From NCBI GenBank assembly GCA_022614795.1, contig JAKEHX010000263.1:1-6785 (forward strand): 6,785 nt of DNA, in the 5' to 3' direction. Made by a program: the position numbers and the translations under genes. Positions within the stretch are counted from its first letter, which is position 1, and each line of letters begins with the position of its first letter. Positions 1-6,384 of the stretch are shown piece after piece. The notes under the pieces were generated by a model. It searched no databases. It worked only from the letters and a program-made list of their open reading frames with translations, and was not told where the DNA came from. This DNA comes from Planctomycetaceae bacterium (GTDB taxonomy: Bacteria; Planctomycetota; Planctomycetia; Pirellulales; Pirellulaceae).

Positions 1-2615
1 CGGCGCGGGCGGCCCTGGCGTCGGCCAAGGCCCAGTATGAAGACGGGGTCAAGAAGCTCAAGGACAAGATGGACGCCCTGCCTGAGCCCGAAAACCCGCG
101 GGCCAAAGACCCCTTCCGCGAAGAACTCGAATTCGCCTGGCTCGATGCCCGCTTCAAGGCGGCCCTCTCGGCCTATTTCCTGTCGCAATCCATCACCGAT
201 GAGAAGTCGCCCGAACGAAAGGCGCTGCTCGAAGGGGCGGGCAAGGGATTCGACGCGATCTTCCAGGAGTACCGTAGCTCGGGCAAGCCGATCGCCATGC
301 TCCCGCACATGTGGCACGGCAAGGTGCTCGAGGACCTGGGGGACAAGGTCACGGCGATGGATGTGTACGACGAAGTGCTCGTGCTGACGCCCGATCCGAA
401 GGAGGCCGACTCAAAGAATGCCGACCTGGCACCGCTCTTTGGCCAGGCATTCCTGTTTCGCCTGCGGCTGATTGCCAGGGATGAAGAAACCACGCCCCTG
501 GACATCATCCGCGAAGGTCAACAGTGGCTCGACGCCTACAAAGGGTGGCAAGCGACCGATCCGTACCAGGGCATTGCGCTGGAAGTCGTCAAAGCCAAGA
601 TGACCGCGGCCGAACGGGCCAAAGGGACGAACGAAAAGAAGAAGATTTACGGCGAGGTCGCGCAGTCGCTCCTGGCGATGGCGAAGATCGAATCGAGCTA
701 TAAGCACGAGGCCCTGCAGATCCGCCGTGAAGCCTTGGAGAAAAGTGGCCGTGACCAGAGTCTGACCAGCGACGACCGGCTGTCGTTCGTGGATGAAGCC
801 ATTGCCAACAAGAATTGGGTGGAGGCCGAGAAGATCTGCCGCGAGGTTGTCGCGGACGCGGACAAGAAGAAGGATACCAAGCGGCTGGCGGCGGCCAAAA
901 CCAGGCTGGGACAGGTGCTCTACAACGTCGCGGCGGCCGCCTACACCGCCAACGAGATGGACAAGGTCCACGAACTGGCCAAAGAAATCGTCGGGGGCAA
1001 TCTCGATCAGGAGGCGGCGGAAAGCGCGTCGTCGCTGGCCGTGTTTGCCGCGCTGGCCTTGTTCACGAATGCCAAGGACGACAAAGCGAAGGCCACCTAC
1101 TTCACGCGGCTGGACGGCGTCGCACGGTTCACCATCGGCAAGTGGCCCGATGGACCGGTGGGCGACGACGCCCGCATGGCCCTGGCCCAGGCGCACTTGA
1201 TCAAGGGTGACTATCCGCCGGCTTTGGAACTCCTGGGCGCGGTCACGCCGCAGTCGAAGCGGTATGCCACGGCGATGCAGGTGCTCGGCCAGATTCGCTG
1301 GAACCAGTATTTCTCTGCCAAGAAGGCGCCCGACGCCGCCGACCGGGCCGAGGAGATTGCCAAACTGCGGTCGGAAGCAGTGACGAGCCTCAAGACCAGC
1401 GTCGATCGCCAGCAGGCAGCCATTACCTCGGGTGATCCGCTGCCGCCGGCTTTGTTCGATACGCAGCTGCTCCTGGCCCAGACGCACCTCGAAGGCCAGC
1501 AGCCGCAGGAAGCGGCCGCCCTCTTCGCTCCGCTGCTGGCCGAGATCAGCCGGGCCAAGCCGACCGAGCTGAATGCGAAGATTCAGCAGACGTACGTCGG
1601 AGCGGCCCGCTCGCTCTTGGCCGCGGGCTCCACCGACCAGGCCGGCGATGCCGCGGTCGCGCTGGCCAAACTTAGCCCCGACAACACCCAGGCCAATGCG
1701 GTCCTCGTCGATCTGGCCAAATTGATGGCGATCGAAATCCGCAAAATCGAAGCCGAGCAGGCCGCCGACGCGACGGCGATCGGCACGCCCGGCGCCGGCA
1801 CCTCGTCCACCGCCAAGCTCCGCGAGGCGCAGGGCGAGCTGCTCGACACGATCGTCGAACGCAAATCGCTCGCCACTGCGCAGCTCATTTTTGTCGGCGA
1901 CGCGTGCGTGGACCTGGGCAAGAACCAGATGGCCCGCGACATTTACTCGCGGCTGCTGGAAAGCATCGACAAGGACGCCGAGGCCAAGAAGACGGCCGGC
2001 GCGGCGGTCACGCGGATCCGCTCCCGCCAGGTCGGCCTGCTAAGGGCCGAAGGGCGGCTCGAAGACGCCAACAAAGTCGTCGATGCCCTGCTCAAGGCCC
2101 ATCCCAACGCCCTCGAGCCGATGCTCGAGAAGGGCTACATCCTCGAAGCGATCGCCGAGCGCAATCCCAAGCGATCGGACGAGAGCGTGGCCCACTGGAC
2201 CGAGTTGCGGCTGCGGCTGGGCAAGACCAATCCGGTGCCCCCCGAGTATTTCGAAGTGCTCTATAACTGTGCCCGCGTGCTCGTCCGCCAGTCGCGGGCG
2301 CTCAAAGACAAGGACAAGGCGCTCACCGCCGAGAAGATGCTCAAGTCCACGCTCGTGCTCAAGCCCAAACTCAGCGGCGAGGACATGGTGGCCAAGTACA
2401 ATACGCTCCTCAAGGCGGCGATCCTGCTCCGCGGCGGCAAGCTGCCCACGCCCACCACGTCGCCCGAAGGGGGCCAGAACCGCCCGATCACCACCACGCC
2501 CGCTCCCGCCGCGACCCCGGCAACCACTCCCGCTTCGGCGCCAAAGGCAGGCGCTCCTAAGTCGGCGGCTCCCGCGAGTGTGCCGACCACGCCAACCTCG
2601 GCCAAGAAACCATAA
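1..2615 (+). CDS. Large Ala-rich TPR-like helical-repeat protein, 5' end outside the window
   Basis: The frame is open from base 3 with no stop before TAA at 2613-2615, so the gene very probably starts upstream. The first in-window ATG is at 69 and leaves 848 residues; 22 coherent helical residues precede it. Counting from that Met, helix-turn-helix pairs typical of degenerate TPRs are visible near residues 96-110 (AMDVYDEVLVLTPDP), 370-417, 467-493, 512-553 and 619-697 (for example EGRLEDANKVVDALLKAHPN). No catalytic motif or internal membrane segment is evident. Residues about 792-848 form a low-complexity Pro/Thr/Ala/Ser tail, probably disordered. TPR arrays usually act as protein-binding scaffolds; the partner and the compartment cannot be read here because any signal peptide would lie in the missing N-terminus. 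The gene converges on fabF with 64 bp between stop codons and is not part of the fatty acid operon. The assignment as a real gene is firm; the function is unknown. Confidence 0.85.
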   Translation, partial: ARAALASAKAQYEDGVKKLKDKMDALPEPENPRAKDPFREELEFAWLDARFKAALSAYFLSQSITDEKSPERKALLEGAGKGFDAIFQEYRSSGKPIAMLPHMWHGKVLEDLGDKVTAMDVYDEVLVLTPDPKEADSKNADLAPLFGQAFLFRLRLIARDEETTPLDIIREGQQWLDAYKGWQATDPYQGIALEVVKAKMTAAERAKGTNEKKKIYGEVAQSLLAMAKIESSYKHEALQIRREALEKSGRDQSLTSDDRLSFVDEAIANKNWVEAEKICREVVADADKKKDTKRLAAAKTRLGQVLYNVAAAAYTANEMDKVHELAKEIVGGNLDQEAAESASSLAVFAALALFTNAKDDKAKATYFTRLDGVARFTIGKWPDGPVGDDARMALAQAHLIKGDYPPALELLGAVTPQSKRYATAMQVLGQIRWNQYFSAKKAPDAADRAEEIAKLRSEAVTSLKTSVDRQQAAITSGDPLPPALFDTQLLLAQTHLEGQQPQEAAALFAPLLAEISRAKPTELNAKIQQTYVGAARSLLAAGSTDQAGDAAVALAKLSPDNTQANAVLVDLAKLMAIEIRKIEAEQAADATAIGTPGAGTSSTAKLREAQGELLDTIVERKSLATAQLIFVGDACVDLGKNQMARDIYSRLLESIDKDAEAKKTAGAAVTRIRSRQVGLLRAEGRLEDANKVVDALLKAHPNALEPMLEKGYILEAIAERNPKRSDESVAHWTELRLRLGKTNPVPPEYFEVLYNCARVLVRQSRALKDKDKALTAEKMLKSTLVLKPKLSGEDMVAKYNTLLKAAILLRGGKLPTPTTSPEGGQNRPITTTPAPAATPATTPASAPKAGAPKSAAPASVPTTPTSAKKP

Positions 2616-2618
2616 GTT

Positions 2619-2672
2619 GTAGGCACACTCCGTGTGCCGCCCGCCGGCGGACGGCACACGGAGTGTGCCTAC
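2619..2672. repeat. REPIN-like double hairpin between convergent genes
   Basis: Two identical 21-bp arms in inverted orientation (2619-2639 and 2652-2672) flank a 12-bp centre whose inner 10 bases, CCGCCGGCGG, are themselves palindromic. The whole 54 bp is an inverted repeat with one mismatched pair (2640/2651). Each arm begins with GTAG when read inward and contains its own hairpin, GGCACAC-TCC-GTGTGCC. A GTAG tetranucleotide followed by a hairpin, paired in inverted orientation, is the layout of REP doublets (REPIN/BIME). The element fills nearly all of the 64-bp gap between the TPR gene and fabF. It can fold in both transcripts and may protect both 3' ends, but no T-tract follows on either strand, so it is not a standard intrinsic terminator. 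The structure is seen directly; the REPIN identity is inferred. Confidence 0.8.
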
Positions 2673-2679
2673 TACTGTG

Positions 2680-3963
2680 CTACGCCTTCCCATTCGCCAA
2701 CCGGCCGATGATGACCGAGGCGTTGTGCCCGCCAAAGCCGAAGCTGTTGCTCATGGCGTAGTTGAACCGCCGCTGTTTGGCCGTGTTCGGCGTGTAGTCG
2801 AGATCGCAATCGGGGTCGGGGTTGGTCAGGTTGATCGTCGGCGGCACGACCCCTTCGGCGAGGGCTCTCACCGTCACCACCATCTCAATCCCGCCGCTGG
2901 CGCCGAGCGAGTGGCCGAGCTGGCTCTTGGTCGAGCTGATGCTCACCTTCTTCGCGTGCTCGCCAAACACACGCTTGATCGCCTGTGTCTCGGCCTTGTC
3001 CCCCAGCGGCGTGCTCGTGCCGTGGGCGTTGATGTAGCCGATGTCGCCGGGATTCAGAGCCGCGTCCTTGAGGGCATCGCTCATTGCTCGCCCCGCGCCG
3101 GTGCCCCGCTCGTCGGGCGCGGTGATGTGTCCCGCGTCGGCGCTGGCCCCGAAGCCGATCAGCTCGCAATAGATTTTGGCGCCGCGGGCCTTGGCATGTT
3201 CGTATTCCTCGACCACGAGCAGGCCCGCCCCTTCGCTGAGCACGAAGCCGTCCCGCTCGGTGTCGAACGGCCGGCTGGCGCGGGGCGGATCGTCGTTCCG
3301 CGTCGAGAGGGCCTTCATGTTCTGAAAGCCGGCCAGGCCCATTCGCGTGATCGCGGCTTCGGTGCCGCCGGTGACGACCACGTCGCACGCGCCGTGCTGA
3401 ATCGCTTGCATCGCGTCGCCGATGGCGTTGTTGGCGCTGGCGCAGGCCGTGGCCACCGAATAGTTGATTCCGCGCAGGCCATAGCGAATCGAGATGTTGC
3501 CGCCGGCCGCGTTGAGCATCATCTTGGGGACGACGAACGGGCTGACCCGGTCGGGCCCTTTCTCAATCAGCTTCGCGCAGCCTTCTTCGATCTCGTTGAG
3601 TCCGCCGATGCCGCTGCCCAGAATGACGCCGCAGCGATACGGGTCTTCCTTGGAAAAATCGATGGCTGATTCCTGGACCGCCTGCCAGGCGGCGACCATG
3701 CCGAACTGCGAGAAGCGGTCCAGGCGCTTGATTTCTTTCTTCTCGGTAAAGCCGTCGGGGCTGGCCAGGAAGGCGGCGGGCCAGCGCTCGGGCTCCCAGT
3801 CGTAGACGTCGCCGCCGAACTTGACCTTGAACCGCTCGGTGTCGAGGATGCGCAGGGGATGGATGCCGCTCTCGCCCGCGAGGAGGCGCCGCCACAAATC
3901 TTCGACCTGGCAGCTCAGGGACGTGACGATCCCCAGCCCCGTGACGACGACGCGCCGCTTCAT
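2680..3963 (-). CDS. fabF: 3-oxoacyl-[acyl-carrier-protein] synthase II (KAS II)
   Basis: This cytoplasmic condensing enzyme elongates acyl-ACP with malonyl-ACP, releasing CO2, in type II fatty acid synthesis. The 427-residue protein opens with the typical MKRRVVVTGLGIVTSL. It carries the thiolase-fold Cys-His-His set: Cys174 in TACAS, His314 in NAHGTSTPLGD and His351 in KSQLGHSLGASG, with Lys346 in the same motif. The C-terminal GFGGHN loop holds the gatekeeper Phe (about 410). It is slightly longer than E. coli FabF (412 aa), apparently through extra residues around 55-80 (a WEPERWP segment). The ATG at 3963 is preceded only by a weak GGGCGG. The 27-bp gap to acpP suggests co-transcription, and possibly translational coupling, with its ACP substrate carrier. 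It is the last gene of the operon. FabB is the alternative, but the sequence motifs and the place next to acpP favour FabF. Confidence 0.97.
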   Translation of the reverse strand: MKRRVVVTGLGIVTSLSCQVEDLWRRLLAGESGIHPLRILDTERFKVKFGGDVYDWEPERWPAAFLASPDGFTEKKEIKRLDRFSQFGMVAAWQAVQESAIDFSKEDPYRCGVILGSGIGGLNEIEEGCAKLIEKGPDRVSPFVVPKMMLNAAGGNISIRYGLRGINYSVATACASANNAIGDAMQAIQHGACDVVVTGGTEAAITRMGLAGFQNMKALSTRNDDPPRASRPFDTERDGFVLSEGAGLLVVEEYEHAKARGAKIYCELIGFGASADAGHITAPDERGTGAGRAMSDALKDAALNPGDIGYINAHGTSTPLGDKAETQAIKRVFGEHAKKVSISSTKSQLGHSLGASGGIEMVVTVRALAEGVVPPTINLTNPDPDCDLDYTPNTAKQRRFNYAMSNSFGFGGHNASVIIGRLANGKA

Positions 3964-3990
3964 GAGCTTTGCCGCCCGCGCATGGCAGGG

Positions 3991-4230
3991 CTAAGAATTT
4001 TGGGCTTCTTCGATGAATTTGATCGCCTGGCCGACGGTCTGAATCTTTTCGGCCGCGTCGTCCGGAATATTGATGTCGAATTCCTCTTCGAGCTCCATGA
4101 CCAGCTCGACGGTGTCGAGCGAGTCGGCCCCGAGGTCGTTTACGAACGAAGTTTCCGGCGTGATTTTCTCTTTATCGACGCCCAGTTGCTCAGCGACGAT
4201 GTCGATTACGCGTTCTGCGACGGATGCCAC
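3991..4230 (-). CDS. acpP: Acyl carrier protein
   Basis: This small acidic carrier holds growing acyl chains on a 4'-phosphopantetheine arm. The 79-residue product has the conserved DSL attachment motif with Ser37 (NDLGADSLDTVELVMELEEEF spans about 31-51) and the usual helix II rich in Glu/Asp. The start is GTG at 4230: it gives MASVAERVIDIVAEQLGVDK, matching the family N-terminus, and lies 9 bases after a GGAGG. A second in-frame GTG at 4236 would add two residues but is only 3 bases from the GGAGG. The frame stays open upstream to an ATG at 4443, but that stretch would translate the leader and a repeat and has no ACP character. The gene lies between fabG (248 bp upstream) and fabF (27 bp downstream). 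It has the best ribosome binding site of the five operon genes, which suits an abundant protein. Confidence 0.97.
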   Translation of the reverse strand: MASVAERVIDIVAEQLGVDKEKITPETSFVNDLGADSLDTVELVMELEEEFDINIPDDAAEKIQTVGQAIKFIEEAQNS

Positions 4231-4239
4231 TGTCACCGT

Positions 4240-4244
4240 CCTCC
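4240..4244 (-). promoter_or_regulatory. Shine-Dalgarno site of acpP
   Basis: GGAGG on the minus strand lies 9 bases from the GTG at 4230 and 3 bases from the GTG at 4236. It decides the start in favour of 4230 and argues against the long upstream extension of the frame. None of the other four operon genes shows such a clear site. Confidence 0.8.
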
Positions 4245-4265
4245 AAAAATAGGAACTGCCGCCAC

Positions 4266-4279
4266 GGGCCCGGGGCCCC
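4266..4279 (-). promoter_or_regulatory. GC-rich palindromes in the acpP leader
   Basis: Adjacent GGGCCC (4266-4271) and GGGGCCCC (4272-4279) can form a short hairpin (GGGCC/GGCCC with a 3-base loop) about 36-49 bases before the acpP start. It could influence leader folding. No known riboswitch is recognised, and the call is only structural. Confidence 0.35.
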
Positions 4280-4309
4280 TTGTTGTTGGAAAGAGCAACC
4301 GCCGGCCTG

Positions 4310-4329
4310 TGTTCACCTGGTTGTTCACC
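4310..4329 (-). repeat. Tandem 8-bp direct repeat in the acpP leader
   Basis: GGTGAACA occurs twice on the minus strand (4310-4317 and 4322-4329), offset by 12 bp. It lies downstream of the predicted acpP promoter and so inside the leader. It could be a regulator or RNA-binding site, or chance. It does not match an operator that I can name. Confidence 0.3.
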
Positions 4330-4361
4330 AAACGGTTCCGCTGTGCTGGTTTGAATCCAAC

Positions 4362-4391
4362 AAGATAGAGGATTTTCGTAAAACAGGTCAA
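4362..4391 (-). promoter_or_regulatory. Candidate internal promoter for acpP-fabF
   Basis: On the minus strand TTGACC (4386-4391) is followed after 18 bp by TATCTT (4362-4367), a 5/6 and 4/6 match to sigma70 boxes. The sites lie in the 248-bp fabG-acpP gap, just downstream of the inverted repeat, and would give a leader of roughly 125 bases. A separate promoter would let ACP be made in excess over the enzymes. This is a pattern match only. Confidence 0.45.
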
Positions 4392-4404
4392 GATAGGCAC
4401 CACC

Positions 4405-4474
4405 TGAATGACGAAGGACGAAATTCAAATGACGAATGGACATTCGTCATTCAGATTTCGACATTCGTCATTGA
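4405..4474. repeat. Long inverted repeat downstream of fabG (GTCGAAATTC family)
   Basis: Two 34-bp arms (4405-4438 and 4441-4474) separated by 2 bp match at 28 of 34 positions. Each arm holds units of the ATGACGAATG type around a diverged GTCGAAATTCAAATG core. The element begins 4 bp after the fabG stop and is AT-richer than its surroundings. It would form a long hairpin at the fabG 3' end. The same unit recurs upstream of fabG at 5265-5368. Confidence 0.85.
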
Positions 4475-4478
4475 ACCC

Positions 4479-5249
4479 TTATCCAGTCATCCCTCCATCC
4501 ACCGTCAGCACCTGCCCCGTCACGTAACACGCGGCAGGGCTGGCCAAAAACAGGACGCATGCGGCGACATCTTCCGGAACCCCCAGGCGTTGTGCGGGAA
4601 CCCGTTCCTTCACCACGTCCTTCAGGGCGTCTCCTAGCTTCTTCGTCATGTCGCTCTCGATGAACCCAGGGCAAACCGCATTGCTCGTGACTTTCCGCTT
4701 GGCAAGCTCCCGGCTGATGCTGCGGGTAAAGCCGATCAGGCCCGCTTTGCTGGCGGAATAATTGGTTTGACCGGCATTCCCGATCAGGCCGCTGACCGAG
4801 CTCATGTTGATGATCCGGCCGTAACGGGCCCGCATCATGTGCCGCGAGCAGGCCCGGGCAAACAAAAAGCAGCCGCGGAGGTTGGTGGCGATGACGTCGT
4901 CCCAGTCGGCGTCGCTCATCACGGGGAGGAGCGTGTCGCGGGTGATGCCGGCGTTGTTGACGAGGATGTCGATCTTGCCCCACTTCAGGGCCAGCTCGTC
5001 GATCAGCTTATTGACCGCGGCGCTGTCCTTGGCGTCGCAGGGAAACGCCTCCGCCTGGCCGCCGGTTGCGGTGATGGCGCCGACCGTCTCGGCAAGCTTG
5101 TCGGCGCTGCGGGCGACGCAGGCGACCTTGGCCCCGGCAGCGCCCAGGGCCAGGGCGATCGCCTTGCCCAGGCCTTGCGAAGCGCCAGTGACGACCGCCG
5201 TTTGGCCGGAAAGGTCGACCTTGAGTGAGGAGTAAGGATTATCGGCCAT
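4479..5249 (-). CDS. fabG: 3-oxoacyl-[acyl-carrier-protein] reductase
   Basis: This NADPH-dependent cytoplasmic enzyme performs the first reduction of each elongation cycle, converting 3-oxoacyl-ACP to 3-hydroxyacyl-ACP. The 256-residue protein is a classical short-chain dehydrogenase: a Rossmann TGASQGLG at 21-28, NNAG at 98-101, and the catalytic set Asn123, Ser151, Tyr164 and Lys168 (Y-x-x-x-K in NYSASKAG). The C-terminus VLTVDGGMTG is typical of FabG. The N-terminus carries about 10 residues before the first beta strand. The ATG at 5249 has only a weak GCGAG upstream. The place between fabD and acpP distinguishes it from the many other SDRs. It is bordered on both sides by copies of one palindromic repeat family. 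Confidence 0.96.
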   Translation of the reverse strand: MADNPYSSLKVDLSGQTAVVTGASQGLGKAIALALGAAGAKVACVARSADKLAETVGAITATGGQAEAFPCDAKDSAAVNKLIDELALKWGKIDILVNNAGITRDTLLPVMSDADWDDVIATNLRGCFLFARACSRHMMRARYGRIINMSSVSGLIGNAGQTNYSASKAGLIGFTRSISRELAKRKVTSNAVCPGFIESDMTKKLGDALKDVVKERVPAQRLGVPEDVAACVLFLASPAACYVTGQVLTVDGGMTG

Positions 5250-5264
5250 TGCAGTCTCGCTTGT

Positions 5265-5368
5265 AATGACGAATGTCGAAATTCAAATGTCGAATCAATG
5301 ACGAAAACCAAATGGCACGTTCCAACATTCGGACTTCATTCGTCATTTGAATTTCGACATTCGACATT
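5265..5368. repeat. Inverted repeat upstream of fabG (same family as 4405-4474)
   Basis: Two 32-bp arms (5265-5296 and 5337-5368) match in inverted orientation at 29 of 32 positions and share the intact core GTCGAAATTCAAATG. A 40-bp centre contains more degenerate copies of the same units. The element occupies nearly all of the 121-bp fabD-fabG gap and ends 2 bp from the fabD stop codon. It would fold in the operon mRNA just before the fabG start. Confidence 0.85.
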
Positions 5369-5370
5369 CA

Positions 5371-6288
5371 CTAGCACTCCACTCCATCGCTCTCCGCCTT
5401 CCGATCGATTCGCTTGAGCAAGCCCCGCAGCACCCGCCCTGGGCCGACCTCCCAAAACGGCGTGTGGCCATGCGCCAGCAGCTTGCGCTGCGATTCTTCC
5501 CACCGTACGGGCGATACCACCTGCTGCGTGAGCAGATTGCGAATTTCTTCCGGATTGTCGTGCGCCGTCGCATCGACGTTCGAGATGACGGGGATTCGCG
5601 GCCTGCTCATTTTCAAGTCGCACAATGTCTCGGTCAGCCACTCGACCGCCGACTGCATGAGTGAAGTGTGGAACGCGCCAGCTACGGCGAGGGGAATTGT
5701 CTTCATCGCGCCGGCTTTGGTCGCCGCTTCCGCGATCCGCTCGCAGGCAGCCTTGTGGCCGGAAACCACGATGTTGCCCGGACAGAGAAAATTGGCAATC
5801 TCCAGAACTTCGCCAGGAGCGCGCGTCTCGTTGCAAAGCTGCTCGATTTTGTCCCTATCCAGGCCCAGGATGCTGACCATACCGCTCTTTACGGCGTCGG
5901 CCGCGTCCTGCATCGCCCGACCGCGCTCGTGCACCACCCGCAGGCCGTCCTCAAAGCTCATCACGCCGGCAAACACCAAAGCCGTGTATTCACCCAGGCT
6001 CAAACCGGCCGCCGCCTGGCAGCCGCTGACAACCTCCGGCTTGTTGACTTTCAGCCATTCCAGTGCGGCCAGGCTTGTGACGAACAGGGCGGGCTGGCTA
6101 TAGACGGTCGAATCGAGCTTCTCGGCGGGCCCTTCGAGGCAGACCTGAAGGAGGTCGTAGCCGAGGATGGCCTTGGCCCGCTCGAACACCTCTCGTGCAC
6201 CGGGCGTGCTCTCGACGAGCTGCCGGCCCATGCCCACGAATTGGGCGCCTTGGCCGGGAAACAAAAAGGCGGGCTTGGACATGGCCAT
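5371..6288 (-). CDS. fabD: Malonyl-CoA:ACP transacylase
   Basis: The enzyme moves malonate from CoA to ACP, supplying the extender for FabF. The 305-residue protein has the oxyanion-hole PGQGAQ (Gln13), the nucleophile elbow GLSLGEY with Ser97, the carboxylate-binding Arg122 (ERGRAMQ), the catalytic His207 in GAFHTSLM and the late QVVSPVRW motif (Gln256). The elbow has Leu where E. coli FabD has His (GHSLGEY). GLSLGEYTAL, with IANFLCPGN and RIPVISNVDA, recalls cyanobacterial and plastid transacylases; this is from memory of the family, not an alignment. The start is ATG at 6288; a second ATG two codons in (6282) is equally possible, and neither has a clear ribosome binding site. It lies 96 bp after rpmF, a gap filled by an inverted repeat. 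Confidence 0.96.
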   Translation of the reverse strand: MAMSKPAFLFPGQGAQFVGMGRQLVESTPGAREVFERAKAILGYDLLQVCLEGPAEKLDSTVYSQPALFVTSLAALEWLKVNKPEVVSGCQAAAGLSLGEYTALVFAGVMSFEDGLRVVHERGRAMQDAADAVKSGMVSILGLDRDKIEQLCNETRAPGEVLEIANFLCPGNIVVSGHKAACERIAEAATKAGAMKTIPLAVAGAFHTSLMQSAVEWLTETLCDLKMSRPRIPVISNVDATAHDNPEEIRNLLTQQVVSPVRWEESQRKLLAHGHTPFWEVGPGRVLRGLLKRIDRKAESDGVEC

Positions 6289-6295
6289 CCGCTCA

Positions 6296-6379
6296 AGGTT
6301 TCAGGTTCCGCGTTCCAAGTCTCAAGTCAGGAGCCCTACAGCGTTGAACCTGAAACCTGAAACATGGAACTTGAAACCT
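6296..6379. repeat. Imperfect inverted repeat in the rpmF-fabD gap (GAAACCTGAAAC family)
   Basis: A left arm at 6296-6328 and a right arm at about 6346-6379 are inverted copies, matching at about 26 of 33 positions. They are built from short units such as GGTTTCAGG and GAAACCTGAAAC. All the differences are transitions. In the transcribed minus strand about five of them become G-U pairs, so the mRNA hairpin would be nearly complete. The sequence is unrelated to the repeats around fabG. Confidence 0.75.
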
Positions 6380-6384
6380 GCAAT

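Noticed and set aside
411..1487. Minus-strand open frame of 358 codons opposite the TPR gene
   Set aside because: It is Arg/Gly/His-rich with no recognisable domain and lies wholly antisense to a coherent coding frame; such frames are common in GC-rich DNA.
2619..2672. Bidirectional rho-independent terminator
   Set aside because: The stem is strong, but no T-tract follows on either strand, and the nested GTAG hairpins fit a REP doublet better. An effect on 3' ends remains possible.
2040..2735. Minus-strand open frame of 231 codons spanning the TPR gene end and the repeat
   Set aside because: It is antisense to the TPR gene, overlaps the fabF 3' end and has low-complexity Arg/Gly composition.
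2632..3669. Plus-strand open frame of 345 codons opposite fabF
   Set aside because: fabF is certain from its catalytic motifs. This frame begins inside the palindromic repeat and has no family resemblance.
4231..4443. N-terminal extension of acpP to an upstream ATG (150 residues in total)
   Set aside because: The extension translates part of an inverted repeat and the leader, ACPs are about 80 residues, and GGAGG plus GTG at 4230 gives the family N-terminus.
4405..5368. CRISPR-like array from the repeated ATGACGAATG units
   Set aside because: The copies are imperfect and inverted, separated by a whole gene, with no regular spacers and no cas gene.
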